Source: Neospora caninum Liverpool (Eukaryota > Apicomplexa > Conoidasida > Eucoccidiorida > Sarcocystidae). Taken from it: a DNA stretch of 64,000 nucleotides. Under the pieces are notes generated by a model. The model had not been told where the DNA came from, searched no databases, and was given only the letters and a program-made list of their open reading frames with translations. Made by a program: the position numbers and the translations under genes. Where the stretch lies: positions 4,927,748-4,991,747 of the forward strand of contig NC_018397.1 of assembly GCF_000208865.1 (NCBI RefSeq). The letters run 5' to 3'. Of the stretch, positions 1 through 13,830 are shown piece after piece (position 1 is the stretch's first letter; each line of letters starts with the position of its first letter).

Positions 1-129
1 TCTCGCCCGCTTCGCATCTCAACGGGGTATCCAGTCGATAGTGCACGACTTTCTCGTGTTTCGCGGTCGGCTGTGTCCGGACATTTCGCTCTCTTTCACC
101 GCTACGTGTGCCTTCTTTGTGTTTCGCAG

Positions 130-3100
130 GTGTGCGCCGCTCTCTGCTCTCTGCGCCTGTTCGTCAGTGGGGCGATGCTGCCGGCCTGGAGGCCGCGCTT
201 CAGCGTCTTCAAATATTTCGGCCAGAAGGCGGACATTGTGAAACCTGGGAAGCTCTGCAAATTCGCGGAGAATCTCTGGTAAGGGACTCCCGGATATCTC
301 TTCCCTATGCAGCGAATCCAAAAGGGAAAAATCGGAAAGCCCTTGGCATTCGTCTCTTCCTTCTGTCGACGGCGTTGCCTCGGGGAGAGAGTCGAGGATA
401 AAGATCACAAAAATCCCCCTCTATGCCCCTACTTTTTGCCTGGCGAGAATTCGAAGAAACGTGTGCTCATACACACATGCAACGCATGTACCCTTCTATT
501 TCTACGGATCTCCATATGCCTGTTTCTAGGCCTAGCTACGTATATATGTCTATATATGTATATGGGCATGTAGAGAGACGAGTCTCTGTTTTCCGTTTAC
601 ACCTGTCTTTTTCCGAGTTGTACAGGAGATCTGTGCGGGAGAAAACAGGATGCGAAGCGTACCGAATGCTGACCGCCTTCTCGTTGTTGCCATCTCGCGT
701 GCATGGCTCCCTTTGTCTTTCCGGCTTTTGGGAAGAGTCTTGTTTCCCGCTTTTTGTTGAGTCTAAGGAAGACGCAGGACTCAGTTCGTCTCTCGGAAGT
801 CCGTGTTTCTCTTGACGTACAGAATGCTTCTTGAGCGGGCTGAATGATTGCGCCGTGACCGTTCGCCGCTCCATGCCGTTTCGCCTTTCGTCTGCTCGTG
901 CGTTTTGTCGAGGGCTCACTCCGGATGGCCGGCGTCGTCGCTTTCCTTCCAACTGTAAGGAACTCTTCATTCTCATTCGGCTTCGTCGGTTTCGAGCCGA
1001 AACGAGTGTTTCTCTGGCGCGTGAAAGCAGCCGTTTGGCTGGGCGACTCGTTTTCCCCACCTTGCATGTGTCTTCCTGTCTTTGCTGACCAGGTACGCCC
1101 TGTGGCACACAATCTCCTTCTCGTGGGGCGTATGGGTAATCGTCCAGGAGGCAGGAACTCCGGAAGCCCCGGGTTGGAGTCGCATGATGTTTCAGCATCC
1201 TGAAGGCCGTTGGTGAGTCTCGCTTGGCTTCCTTTGTGGCCGGTCCCTCGCTCTCGTTTGCCCTCTTCTCTGTTCTTCTCTGTTCTTGGGTTCGCTCTTC
1301 TCTTTCGTCGGAGTTCCCATACGTGTGTTTTCTCTTCTTGCGAATGCTTACCGGCGTAAAAAGCGTTCACCCAGTTACTAAACAGGTCTGTCCGTCTTCT
1401 CAACGCTGTTTCCTCTCGTTTCTTCTTTCGGCTTCACCATGAACCGGGGACGTTTTCTCGAACTCCATTTCGGCGCTGAAGAGACACGCATGCCAGGCGA
1501 GAATCGCACACGGACACTTGGCCTCGTTTCCTGCATGCGTCTTTAGGTTTTGGATCACCACCGAGGCCGAGTACGCGCTGGGGTCCATCGGCTGGCCTCT
1601 GTTGCTCCCCTCTGTCGCACTGCGGCATTACTACTTGACACAGATCGCCTTCTGGATCTCCTGTGCTGTCTTCCTCCGCATCGAGACCCGGCGCTCCGAC
1701 CACGTCGTGTTTATCATGCACCACGCAAGCACAGTCTGCCTCGTTGGCCTCTCCTACGCGTGCTCCTATTGGCGAATTGGGCTGGTGAGACACAGGGGAT
1801 CGCGGCCTACCTGCGCGAGCGGTGGGAGCTGTGGCCGAAGCGCGTGGGAGCGACCTCAGCTTTTTTTCGCAACTGCTTTTGCGTCGCCACACCTGTCTCG
1901 GCGCGCCTGGGCCTCCAGGCCTCGAACAGTCTCTTCTGTGTTCTTTCGTCCGGACTTCGCTTTCGGCAGCTCTCGCCCCACTCTGGAGAAGAGACAAGGA
2001 TGGCCCCAGCAGGCGCCCCATGGTTTCATGCCGTCTGCTAAGGTTCTTCCAACCGGGGTACAGGTGCTGCCCTCGTGTCTCCTTCCGACCTTTCGCGTGT
2101 GTGTGTGTGTGGGGTGCGTTGCTCTCGTAGGTCATCCTCATCCTCCATGACTGGGTGGACGTCCTGCTGTACTGGAGCAAGTCTGTGCAGTACTGCTACG
2201 TTCCCTCCCTCGTCGTCGAATGCGGCTTTGTTTTTTTCGTCGTTTCCTACCTGGTAGCTCGCCTCCTCCTCTTCCCCTTCTACTGCGTCTGGCCCGCGAT
2301 CGATTCTTCCTACACGAACCGCCTCACCAACGGCCGCCTCAAGAACCGCTTCGGCTTTCCCGGAGGCGTCCTCCTCCCGTGTCTTCTCTGCGTCCTTGTC
2401 GTACGTTGCACACCTCTGCGGAAGACAACAGCTCCGCACATTTATGCACTTCCTTTACCTATATGACCATCTTTACATCCGTATCTGTATGCATCTACAC
2501 TCAGACGGATGCAGTGTGTAGATTCATTCGAAAACACGTCGTCTCCCCAAAACGAGGCTGCCACGTAGTACATATCTACATACATGCCTGCACATACATT
2601 TGCATATCTGCATACCTGCATATATGTGCATGTGAGCTGATGCAGGCAGATATGTGCATGTGAGCTGATGCAGGCAGATATGTGCATGTGAGCTGATGCA
2701 GGCAGATACGTGCATGTGAGCTGATGCAGGCAGATATGTGCATGTGAGCTGATGCAGGCAGATATGTGCATGTGTAGGAGTGTTTGCTTCTCGACTGTTT
2801 TGCAATTGTCTGGGTAGCCGTGTGCGTGTGTCCCCACGGAGACCCCTGCTTGGGGCGCGCTGTTTCCGTATCCTCTCCGGCGGTTTTCCCGGCGCTTCCC
2901 GCACCGCCTTCCAGCTTCGCTTCTCGCCGCTAGCGCATGCAGACCGTGGGTCGTGCTTCAGGGTTTTTCGGCTGGTCTCGTTTGTATGGCTTTTGCGGGG
3001 ACCCCGCAGCGCGAGGCTTCTCACTCCGCGCACGCAGTTTTGTTCTTCCTTCAGGGTCTGCACGTGTATTGGTTCGGCCTTATCCTGCGCATGGTGGCCA

Positions 3101-3495
3101 GATTTCTCAACGAAAAAGGCAGTAAGCGTGGGCGGGCGAGGGCCAGGGCGAGGGAGCGAAGAGGAATAACGCGAGGTTTTTTTTAGTTTTCTCGCATGGA
3201 GGCGCGGGGCCAGAGAAAGCGCCTCTTCGCCGCCTGCTAACGAACGCGATAGAAATGCGTCTCCACTCGAGTGTCGGATGGTTTCTCGGCGCTCCCTCCA
3301 CGGTACTCGTGGATACACCAGAAGGGAGGACGTGGGCATGGCGGGTTTTGGTTTGCAGCTCGTAGTGCTTTCCCCTCCACCCTTTCCTGTGGTACAGACG
3401 AAAACGTGGAAGCTCACGGCGACATTCGGAGCGAGGACGAGAGCGACAGCGCAGACCCCACCGCGGAGGCGATTACCAAGCGAAAGCGGAAATGA
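130..3495 (+). CDS. Ceramide synthase (LAG1/TLC-domain protein), 5' partial
   Basis: This multi-exon gene encodes the C-terminal 313 residues of an ER membrane ceramide synthase, the family that N-acylates sphingoid bases. Exons inferred from GT-AG junctions with matching phases are 130-278, 1093-1212, 1547-1784, 2131-2400, 3055-3121 and 3398-3495, ending in TGA; the summed length of 942 nt is divisible by three. The Lag1 motif is intact. MHHAST, followed by LSYACSYWRIGL at the end of exon 3, joins directly to ILHDWVDVLLYWSK in exon 4, giving the paired histidines and the HDxxD acid pair seen in active ceramide synthases. GLHVYWFGLILRM matches the last membrane helix of the family. KFAENLWYALWH, spanning the first two exons, fits the region before the TLC core. 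The tail is acidic and then basic (ending TKRKRK). The N-terminus lies upstream of the window, and the first exon could begin slightly before 130. Family assignment is firm; acyl-chain preference cannot be read. Confidence 0.88.
2631..2770. repeat. 28-bp minisatellite, 5 copies, in ceramide synthase intron
   Basis: Five tandem 28-bp units begin at 2631, 2659, 2687, 2715 and 2743, each starting TGTGAGCTGATGCAGGCAGA. They are near identical; the visible variant is a C for T near 2709. The array lies in the 654-nt intron between exons 2131-2400 and 3055-3121. It is preceded by diverged TGCATATATG-type sequence from about 2580, which may be decayed copies. Confidence 0.95.
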
Positions 3496-6400
3496 GGCTG
3501 CTCGTCTTTCTTCTCAACTTGACACTGTCAAAGAACCCGCTGGGGAAGGGCTGTTTCACGCCGCAACGCCTGCGGAACTCCTCGCACCTGCCGCCATGAG
3601 GGAATTTGCGGATCGCTGACGTGCACGAACAGTGTGGTGTTTCGACGCGCAGGCAGATACCGACTTGCGCGTTCATGTCACAAGGAAGCTTTTTTGCTTA
3701 TCCACATTGATGTACCGGTGTATCGGCCGTCCGTCGACTCGGCGGCCGGGCGTTTCCAGATCATGGGTTCAGTGGCGTGTGCGCTACCTGGACACCCGAT
3801 GCCTCGGCGTCTGTGATTCGCGATTTTTTCCTGCTGGTCAGTTCGAGAACTGTAGGGTTGTGGATTGTCCTTGAGCGAGCGCAAATGCCTCTATTGTTTT
3901 GTAGTTTGTCAGCTCCGGTTTCCCTGTCAAAGAACGTGAGGAGCTTGCTGGTGTTTTTCCCTTGGCCGGCAGCGGTGCCGGCCCTCTACGCAGGACAGAC
4001 GAGAGGCTCGCTGAACGCGCATGCGTTCGTGCACTTGTTTTTGTTTGCAAACAGTCGAACGAGCGCGTGTGTCCTTTGTCTATACCTTCGTGTGTATCGG
4101 TCGGCGTTGTGTCCCTTTTCTTTGTCATGATGCTTTTTCGCTTCTCTGCTCCGACCCTGCCTTGCATTCGCACAAAGTATGTTGAACAAAGCGAGTCATT
4201 CCTTCCTCCCGTCGGTTGCTTTTTTGTTCTCGCTGCAGTGCGGCGGAAGGCCACGCCGTGAGGTCCCCTGATGTCGTTATGGCTGTTGTGAGGAGTGCAT
4301 GTGCAGCGGGAAAAAAGGAAATTTTGTTCTGTTTTTTCGTGGGAGATTTCCGTCCTACACCGAGGAGAGCGAGCCTCTTGTCTCGCTTAGAAGCGAGTGG
4401 TGCGTTTCTGTTCAGGGGAAATTCGGTTTTTAGAGGGGGAAACAGGGAAACGAAGAGACGTGGGGACAGAGACGTACACGTTTCCATTTCTAGACCGGAA
4501 GAAATCTGCTGCTCGCCGCTTCTCCTTCGCTGGAACCAGCGGCCGGCGCCGCTTATCAGTGTGCGGCTGGTGCCCTATTGGAGGTCACTACGCGTTTTAG
4601 TTTGTTGGCCTACAGCTAAAAAGCAAAGGAAATAGCTGCAGCTCTCGCAGTCAAGAGAGGGGGGGGTTGTGGAGCTCATGGGTCCCCCACAGTCGTAGAT
4701 TTACATAATTACTGGATAGACATCTACGCGAGAGCTGGAGCATGGGAAAAAACGGTGGATGAGAAAAGCAAGCTGGGCAAGCATGGAACGAGACACAGGA
4801 GTAGGGCCGTCGCTTTTTTCTGTGTTTCAAGGCTCGTATGGAGCATAGCCTCTTTGCTTTTGGAGGTAGTGGAGCTAGTGTGTTTCTGTTCTTGTTCAAA
4901 GGAAAAAAGGAAAGGGGACTTGGACCGACTACGGGACGCCAGTCAGTGGAGGAGGCTCGAAGCCCGCCAGAGTTTCGGCAGATCTCATTCTTTCTTGTGT
5001 GCGAGCGATGTGCTTCGCGTGGTTTTGCGGTCTGAAAAGATGAAGGAGTGGCCGGGAAACGGGCACGGAGGAGTGGGATGGAAATCACGAATAGCTGAAT
5101 AGCTGTGTGGCGTCTACAGGGGCGTTTCTGTGCGTAGACGCTCATGGAACCTCATTTTTTCCCCGTTTTGATCCGAGAGACGAAACATCGACAAAACTCG
5201 CGGTTCTTTTTGTGAGTTGTCGCATCCAACTTCCTCTTCTGTTAGCCAAACCCGATTTCCAGCAAACTCAACCCTGAAACACGCGGGGGGCCCCGTCGTT
5301 CGATGCCCGGTCTCTCAGAATCTTGTAGTGATGTACCTCGGGTCGACCGCTGCTGCTTGGGTCATCAGAGCGGAACCAAGATTTCGCGTTCTAACAGAAA
5401 AACACACAGTGAAGGCCATTTTGTGCTACGGATCGTAAAACGCGAACAAACGAATGAAGCCGTTCTTCCTCGAGCTTTGAACAGGACCAAGGAGTTCCAA
5501 GTGAAACCGGACTATTCGTTGAATTGCCTTTTGACAGGATCGTTGCGGCGGCGCTACAGGTAGGCGCCTCGCGTTTTTCGCTGCACGCAGTTCGAGGCCG
5601 GAGGGGGTAAAAGGAGGTGAGAGATCTGTTGTGCTATCCAGGGAGCAACGACATGTGAGGGTGCTCGTCCTGTTCTTTCTGTGTCCACGTGCTCCTGTCT
5701 CGACTCGCTGTAAAGGACTGTCGTCCAGAGGTTGTTCGCTGAAACGCCGACAGTTACCGAGGCCGTGGGTCACCTGGATGTCGTTTTCTCGCATCTCGAG
5801 GCGTTAGCAGGCCCCAGAAGTTGGGTTCTCGCCCATAACACCGTCGCACATCAGCTTTTTTCCTTTCGTTTTTACCTGATTTGGTGAACGGAACGAACTC
5901 CTTATCTGAGAGGAGAGGGTGCTATTCGTCGAATTTTTTCTGGGGTGCTGCCATTTGAACACAGATACTCGGCTTTCTGAAGAAAATGGTGATTCTGGAG
6001 GAGAAATGGGCGCTGCAAATTGACAGGTATTTGGAGCATCAGCCCGGGCAAACCGAGACTCTACTTACGCCGGCTGTCACCGTTTTGTGCATCGAAAAAG
6101 GCTTCACAAGACAAAGCGCTAAGACAGGCGCGGCGGGGCCTCACTTTTTTCTCGCCTTTATCAAGTCGAATGACTCTTTTTCGTATCGTATTCATGTAAC
6201 GGAAACAGGGCTGTCTTCGGAATGGAACAGAGCCGTGGCCTGGATAGCGGTGTCACGATTCCCTGAATGGACCCTTACTCCTACAGGACAAGTGACCTGG
6301 CTGAAGAGTTCTACGCTCCAGATTTTCGCATCTCTTCTTGGAATGTAGCACCATGACACTCAGATGAGCAAAATCACCTGTAGAAACCCAGTCGTCTGCA

Positions 6401-6604
6401 GGGAAGAGTGTACAGAATAGCCTAAATATTTCTTGTAGCGTCCTGCCCGACCTCACTCAAGAGGCCAGCTAAGCACTCGCAAGTCAGCTTGTTAGGAAAG
6501 TTCATTGGGTCTATTGTCACTCGGATTTTTCACCTTTTCTCTGAGTTACGGAATATCCCGGCTAAACGCGCGATGCATATACGTTTGTTCACAGTTGGTT
6601 GTCG
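3496..6604. other. Intergenic: ceramide synthase 3' region to tRNA-Asp
   Basis: No ORF here is both long and recognisable. The longest plausible piece is an open frame at 5986-6348 (+, 120 codons) with no family signature. Runs of T-rich sequence after 3495 may include the 3' UTR and polyadenylation region. I see nothing else I can support. Confidence 0.5.
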
Positions 6605-6676
6605 TCCGAGATAGTATAGTGGCTAGTATTTCCGCCTGTCACGCGGAAGACCCGGGTTCAATTCCCGGTCTCGGAG
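6605..6676 (+). tRNA. tRNA-Asp (anticodon GUC)
   Basis: A 72-nt cloverleaf folds cleanly. Acceptor stem 6605-6611 (TCCGAGA) pairs with 6669-6675 (TCTCGGA), and the discriminator is G6676. Anticodon stem TCCGC/GCGGA flanks the loop CTGTCAC, with anticodon GTC at 6638-6640. The T arm carries GGGTTCAATTCCC, which includes the B box. A T4 run starts at 6677 and suits Pol III termination. There is no intron. The anticodon reads GAC and GAU codons. Confidence 0.97.
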
Positions 6677-7844
6677 TTTTGTTTTCTTAGATTTTCGGCT
6701 TGCTCCAGGCCACACGACATGTTTTGTGGAGACGACTCCAGGTTAAAAATGTGCATGTTTGCTCTGTTTTTATTTCCAGTTGTTCTTCCTGTCGGTCTGA
6801 GCTGCCGGCTTCTTGACGCCTCTTTGCAGTAGTGTGTCGGAACTGTGTATCTGCTCTTCGCCGTGCAGTTGGAGTTTTCCTTCCTCATTTGCTGTGTGTT
6901 TCTTTCCCCCTTTCAGCCACTCATTTAAAGTTAACTAATGTGCTTCGGATGAGACGGCTCGTCGGAACCGAAGAAAAAATTAAGAGAGAATGGCCGCGTT
7001 TGTTGAAGCTGGCCCCAGCTGTTTCCGCATGCCCCCAGTGCCCATCCTATAGAGTGTGCGGACGTCCTTGTCTACCAGATGGCAGCTTGCTTTGAAGGGG
7101 GAAGACGTGGAACACATTCCTGCTCTGCAAGGTTCAATTTTAGTTCCCGTGCATATGTACGTCAAAAACCTGGAAGTAGCGTGCGACGCAACCTTCCGTG
7201 CATCTACCGCCGGCGATGTGCACTGGGCTACCAGCATGCACGAGGCGCATGCACTATGCCGCACATCTTGCTGGAAGCTTACACCAAGCTGGCCTTTCAG
7301 GAATGCTAAATCTTTTTTTTCCACCAACTGTCGTCTTTCACTTACCTGTACTTTTCCCAAGTCCTCTCTTTTCATTCCGATCCGCGCCTTCGCGAGGCGA
7401 CGCGGCCAAGCCTCGCTCTTCCCTCTTAGAACCCGTAGAACACAAGGAAGCACATGCAGCTGCGACTACCGCGCAGAAACACGATTTCACGGCTCTTAAT
7501 GGACGGAGCAAACTTCCAGCGGACTGCCGTACTCCACTTGGCTTTCCACTCCATCAGTGCAGCTCATCGGACCAGAGCAGGCTACGTAAACAGATTGACG
7601 TCGGGCTGGTGGCCCGGTTAAGAGACACCCCAAAGATCACCTTTTCCCGCCTGCTCACTCTCAAGCGCCCCCCTGGACCAGTGAGATCCCCCAGCAGCCA
7701 CGTTCGTCCGGTTCCCAGTCAGTCGCGCGGTCATTTTTCCCCCGCTTTTTTGCCCACTTCGAACACGCAGCTGTCTTGTCTCTCGTGATCGTCTGTACGT
7801 TTTCCCGAGAGGACTGACGGTCCGTCGGTGGCGACTGGGGCGCT
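6677..7844. other. Intergenic / 5' leader of the large + strand gene
   Basis: This is a 1.2-kb stretch between tRNA-Asp and the start codon at 7845. Overlapping short open frames occur (for example 7056-7499, +) but none resembles a known family and none has a convincing splice context. The pyrimidine-rich part from about 7300 to 7800 resembles coccidian 5' leaders. Confidence 0.45.
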
Positions 7845-10800
7845 ATGAGGAGCGCGAAGGGCGCCGGCCCTTCCGCGCAGAGCGGGACTGCGTGTCCGTC
7901 ATCGATTCCCCCTTCAGTAGCCCCGTTCTTTGCTTCCTGTTCACCTCGCTTTGCGAAGCAACTGACAGACATCAGCCGCCGTCTTTCTCTGCCTCTTTCC
8001 ACTCTTCAAGTTGAAGCGATTCACCGGCTCCTGGCGCTGGCCCTCGAGAAGGAAAACCAGGCGTTCCCTGCGCATCTCCAGGCTTCCGTCGCCCTGCTTT
8101 TCCACACTCTGCGTTCCCCCTGGCAGTTGGCTGACTCGCTCTCGCCCGGTTTATGTACACCCCAAGAGGCTAACTGGGGAGGCGTTTCTGGAGCCAGCAG
8201 AGCCCCTTACCTCCAGCAAGCTGCATTTCTGCCGTCTGTCGATGCAGCGGTGGCTCTTGCGGGCTCTTCCGTCTCTATTTTCTCATCGTCCCTGTCCTTT
8301 CCAAACACCTCTCGATGTGACGCAGTTTTCGACGCTTTCCCACCTCTCATAGGCGCGCTCATCCACCCTGGGGTGGCCCTCGCCTCCGTTCGCGCCAGCG
8401 TTGCCGCTGTGAGGGCTGCGGCGCTCAGCGCCCTCGTCCAGCTCGTGTCTTCCGGCCTCCTTGAGCTCCATCGTGTCACTGATGAGATTCTTGCGAGCGC
8501 CGCTGCTCTGGAGCGGGCAAAGGATCCGAGCGCTGAGCCTCCCAAATCGTCGGATTTTTTGATTCGAGTCGATTTGGCTTCAGTTCTCCCCGAAGGCCTG
8601 CAGCGGCTGTTCTTCTCCTCGCTCCTGCAGGCGGCCCTCACGGGCCGCCTCGCGGTTCTCCGCTGCTCGGCAGCCTCGTCTGCGGAGCACGTGCCTCCGC
8701 TGCACTCTGCTCTCTCTGCGACCAGGCGAGGGAAGACCGGAGAGTGCGAGGTCTTTCCTCCGTCGTGTGCGGTTCTCTCCAACTCCGCGAGTCTCCTCTC
8801 GAAGGCGCTCCAGCGTCTCGCCGCCTTCGACGGCCGCGTTGTTCTCTCCATTCTCGAGCCTCTCGGCGATGTTCTTCTCGCGTGCTGCTCTGCTTCGGAG
8901 GCTACACAAACTGCCACCGCAACCGAACCGCCGGTTTCCCCCGTTTCTTTCTCCGCCTCGTCTGCTGACGTCTCCCACACACAATGCCTTGAGGGAAGCT
9001 CGAAAGTCGAGACAGACGAAAAGATCAAACCGAGCCACGCAGGTCAGCGGTCTGCCTCGCGTCGAGGTCTGCCGCCGCGACAAGAACACGAGGCCCTCGT
9101 CGACAAAAATGCCGCTCTGTCTTGCAATGCCCTGGCGCAAGTGCTCGAGTTCTCTTCGAAATCCTTTCGGCACGACGTCCTCGTCCATTTGGCTCTTCCC
9201 CTCCTGCGGGACGCCCTGCGGGCATGTGGGGCGCCAGAGTCGCGGTCGCGGGCCCTCGCCGTCGAGCGTCTCTTGGCGGCAGCTGCGGCGTGCGTCGAGG
9301 CCGAGGAAAGAAGGCGAACGCATGCACGGCCTGGCCCAGCAGCTTTCGCCTGCCTGCCGACTGTAAAAGTAGCGAGCAACGGGCGCCCCTTGGCGTACCA
9401 GCAGCAGAGCGAAGGTTTGCTGGAGGACCACGCCCCGCAGGAGGAGACCAGCGGGAAGGAAACAGCTGAAACGGAAGGAAGACACCAAGCACACACAAAC
9501 GAAAGAGACGGAAAAGGTGGAGACGCGGGTCGAAGGCGATGTTCAGCGCGGACAGAAAGCGGCTCGGAGGACACTGGAGACGGGGAAGACCGGACGGTGG
9601 GGCTTTTACTTCGATTTGTGTTTCAACAGCTGCACACCATTGACCAGCTTTCGGGGTTCCTCACATGCTGGGACGCCGCGCACCGGGTTCTCAAGTCGAG
9701 GTGTAGGTACACTCCGAGCGACGACGTGGTGGGCGACCTCAGCAGTCAACTGACGTTTGCACTTCTTCACCGCGCATGTCTCGAGCGTCAGAGTGGGCGA
9801 GATGCGACGCTCATTCTGCGTCGTATCGCCGGTCTGGCTGAAGAAGAAGCGAGACGGGAGACGGCGAAGAAGAGCCGCGGGGCTGCGCATGTGGAAAGCA
9901 GCGGCGATCGAGATGCGCACCGAGGAGGGTCGCGAAGTGGCGCTCGAGCGGGAACGGAAGGCGTCTGGAGCGTGCGGCTTCTCGCGTTTTCCCTCGGCTG
10001 GCTCCTCTGGCAGTTTCCCAGCGAAGAAGAACTTCAGCCGCTTCTGCATGCATGCGCCCATCTCCTCGAGCTCCTCGCCTCGCTCACTGAAGCCCCAGAC
10101 ACGGAGGCAGGAGGCCCTCGAGAGGCTCAAACGGCGATGAACCTGAGTTTGTTCTCTTCGCATCTCGCGCTCCTCGTTCCCCTCCTGAGTCTCCAGCAAA
10201 CCTGTCCGGCGGACAGTTCGCATCTTCGTCGCATCGCGTCTCTGGTCGACGCGGCGACTCGCGCGGCCCACGCGTGTCTTCAAGGTGGAGCCCATGCCCT
10301 TCTCAGCCCCCACACAGATGAGGCATTCCCATTCGAAGCGGACCAGAAGCACGTGAACAGCGACAGATTTTCGGCGGACCCCGACGGGCTGCCGGCTCGC
10401 CTCGGGCAAGCTGCAGGCGGGCACCTCGTGGCCTGGCTTTCTGCCACTCTGTGGCTTCACCAGGCCGTCGACAGACCTCTGGTCGAACTCGCCACGCACG
10501 CTGGGTATCTCCGACGCGAGTCTTCACCTTCTCCGTCTTGTTCGGCTTCGCCTGCTGCTCATTCGGTTTCGTCGGACGGCGGAGAAGCGGCCAAGTATTT
10601 GCTGCCTCTCCAGGGTGGTTCTGCCTCAAGCGGAAGTTTCTTTTCCACGAGTCTGTCGCCTCTGGTGTTTTCGCGCGACCACGGCCTCGTCTCGTTTCTT
10701 CTCTCCATTCTCCTGCTCTCCGAATTCCCCCAACACAGAGCCCATGCATGCAAGAGCCTGCTGGCCACGCTCCAGGCGCAGCCCTTGGAGGCGCAGCGGG

Positions 10801-13786
10801 CCTTGCCGATCTTGCACTTTGCCGCATCGCATCTCCCCGCGCTTCCTCTCCTCGCCGCCCTCAGATCCCGCGCGTTCGCCGCGCTCGGAGACACTCCAGA
10901 GAGTCAAAATACCGAGAGAACAGACCCCACGATGACGGTGGCGGGTAGCAAGGAGACGGCCAAGACGTGGAGTCGCGCGGCGGGCGCTCTCGGAGGGCCA
11001 GAGGAAGAGAGACAGCAGAAGGGCGGCGAGTCAGAGCTTTCGAGCGAGCGGCTTCACGGGGCTAGCCTGCAACGTGAAGCAGACGCTCTCTGCTCGTCGC
11101 TGTGTTCGTGTGCAGCCGTCTCTCCTTCCCGCTTCTTCCATTTTCTTGGCGCGGCGGCTCGAACCCACTGGGGTGCAAACGACGAAGGAAAAGGCGGCGA
11201 GGGCGACCCAGAGAGATCGGGGATGTTCTCGGGCTTTGCAGAGGCGGGTAGAGATACACAGGCGAGATGCAGTCGATCTGAAGCAGAGGGACGAACCGAG
11301 GTTCTGGTGTCTCTCTGGCGAGTCCAGCAGGTCGCGGTCGTTGCGCTGATCGGTCACGTCCTCGCCGCTCTTCCCGTCGACAAATATCTCGTTCCTCCTG
11401 CCTACCGAGCTCTCCTTGATATCTCCGGATACAGCGGACTTCCGCCCGCATCGACTGAGGTTGCTTCTTCCTCTGCGTGTTCTCTCCCTTGTGGAAACGC
11501 GTCGGTTTCCCGTCAGAGCTGTCCCCCCTCCTTGGCGCTGTGGGCTCCTCTAGATCCTTCTCGCTTCACCCCTGCTCTCCGAGCCTGCCTTCTCCATCCG
11601 CTTCTTACTCGGCTCTTTCTCCTCGGAGACCTGTCGCCCTCAAAACTCCTGTCTCCTTCCGAGGCGTGTGCGAGCTTTCCTCTGTTCACGTTTTGCTGCT
11701 CTGCGCCTTCTCTGGCTCCGTTGTCTCCGCCGTCTCCTCTGTCTTCTCTGTCTTCTCTGTCGCGCGGGGGCGCGGCGTCTGTAGACCGTGGCCAGCTAGC
11801 TGTGTGCCGAGCGATGCTGCAGGCTGTGCAAGACATCGCGCGCGGCAGCTCCGGCTTCGCGTGCACCGGCACCGCGGCGCCTCTGCTCCAGCATGCGTTG
11901 CCGCAGATTCAACTGGCTCTCGAGGCTGAAAGTGTGTCGCTGCGAGCCCAAGCGGTCGACCTGCTTTCTCTCTTTTGCCTCGCTGGCGTGCTGTGTCCAG
12001 GCAAAGTGAAGCGTATTCTCGAAAAGAAAAACCTCTTGAATGTTTTCCAACAACCGCCAGAAATCACCCGCGCAGTCGCCGCGTTCCTGCGGTCCTACAT
12101 CGACTGCCTCCTCCACGCCTCCCGCAGCGACGCAGACTCTTCCTCTTCCGTCTCTTCCTCTTGTGTCGCGTCTGGCCCGCTTTCCGCCGAGGAGGAAGCG
12201 AAGCTGCTGGAGGCCTTGGGGCTCATGGAGGAGATTTGCCAGCTGGGTGCGTGCGCACGGGCGCGGAGTCTGGCCTTCCTGGGGGCGAGTCCCTTGGTGC
12301 TCGTTCTGTACGATGCAGAGGGACAGCCCGCCGTTCCTGCGGGCGAAGAAGCCGCTCTCCCGACTGCGTTATCGCCGTTCGCGGAGTCGCAGGCGCGGAG
12401 CCTCGAAGGGGGATCTTTTCGCCGGTCGGAGAGCTGGAGACACGCCGCACAGCAAGGCGACTCGGGGCGCCTGTCGGACGCAAGTCGCGCGGCTCTTGCG
12501 GCCCGCGAGCCGGAGAAGACATCTTCGCTCCCTCTGGCCACTTGCCGCTTCCTCACATCTGCGGGTCTCGCGTCGCTCTTTCTCCTGCCTCTCTCGCTCC
12601 CCTCGGTGCGCGGGGCGGCACGCGCGCTCGCCGCAGCGATGCGGAAGGAGCGGAGCCTTCTGGGCCGCCGAAGAGGAGAGGGCGCGGCTCAGACAGGCAG
12701 AAGCAAGTGCCTGCAAAAGATCCTGCGACTGCTCCACGAGAAGCGCGGTCGGGCCAGCGGCCAGAAAGCGAGTTCCCACGCGGTGGCCAGCAGAGGTGCG
12801 CACCCCGAGGCCGCGGAGCAGATGGACAGCGGGGGAGGACAGACACGCAGCGACCGGGAGGAAGGAGAACCCGCAGGAAGAGGAGGGAATATCGATGGAG
12901 AGACCGCGGTCGTCTCCATGGTGCTCCTCGAAGAACACAAAGCCGATCCTCAACGGAAGAAAGGTGAGCTCGGAAGAGAAGCGAGAATCGAAGAAGGTCG
13001 GCAAAGAGGAGGAGGAGGGAGAAAGAACCAGGACCGTAAGGAGCCGAGGCAAGGCAGAAAGAAAGCACAGCCACACCACACACACGCACTCTTGATTCTG
13101 GATCGCGTCTTGTTCCCGCACCTCGTTCTTCTTTTTGGGCAGGCACGAAGCGTTCTCTCTCGTCTTTCGCTTTGCGTTTGCGTCCGCGATTGACAGCCCA
13201 TCCACATTCTCCCTCGTGAACGCGGCGAGGCTCGTGTCCTGTCGCGTCTCCCGTTGCGATCCCCTCGCGACCAGGAGCGGTCTCCTGGAAAGTGAACGGG
13301 CTTTTTCCTGGCATCAAGGCTTCAGCTGTCGCCCCGCAACGCTTCGTCGAGCGAGAACTGTATAGCGCAAATCGAGAAAATACGAACACCGATGTGGCAC
13401 ATTTTTCATGTAGGTTGCTCAAATCCGCCACTTTTTTATCTCGCCCCTCGCGGTTTGCCCTACCCCGCGGCGGCCTTATCCCGTCCCGCTCTGAGGCTTT
13501 TAACGTTGTTTTGACAGGCAATGGCGCAGCCGCTGAGCGCCTGTTGGCCGACCGCCGACGCGCCGCCTTCCTCTCGCAGATCAAGGCCGCGGCCTCGGCC
13601 AATCGTCTCCAGCATCCGCTCCTGCTGCCGCTCTTCCCGCGGATGTGGCAGGAACTCCTGATTGAGTAAGGTGCCTCACATATATCCATATCGGTTTATC
13701 TATGAGGAGATCTATCAGCCATCTGTGTCTCTGTTTTCAATGTGTCTTCCCGTGTCTATCTGCATCCCTATCTATATGTGTTCCTA

Positions 13787-13830
<44 letters not shown>

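Noticed and set aside
2524..3417. 297-codon minus-strand frame with repeated SSHAHICLHQLT text
   Set aside because: The repeat is the translation of the 28-bp intronic minisatellite; the frame overlaps ceramide synthase exons on the other strand.
12553..13689. 378-codon minus-strand frame
   Set aside because: It lies antisense to the end of exon 1 and following intron of the giant gene; no motif, low-complexity Arg/Ser text only.
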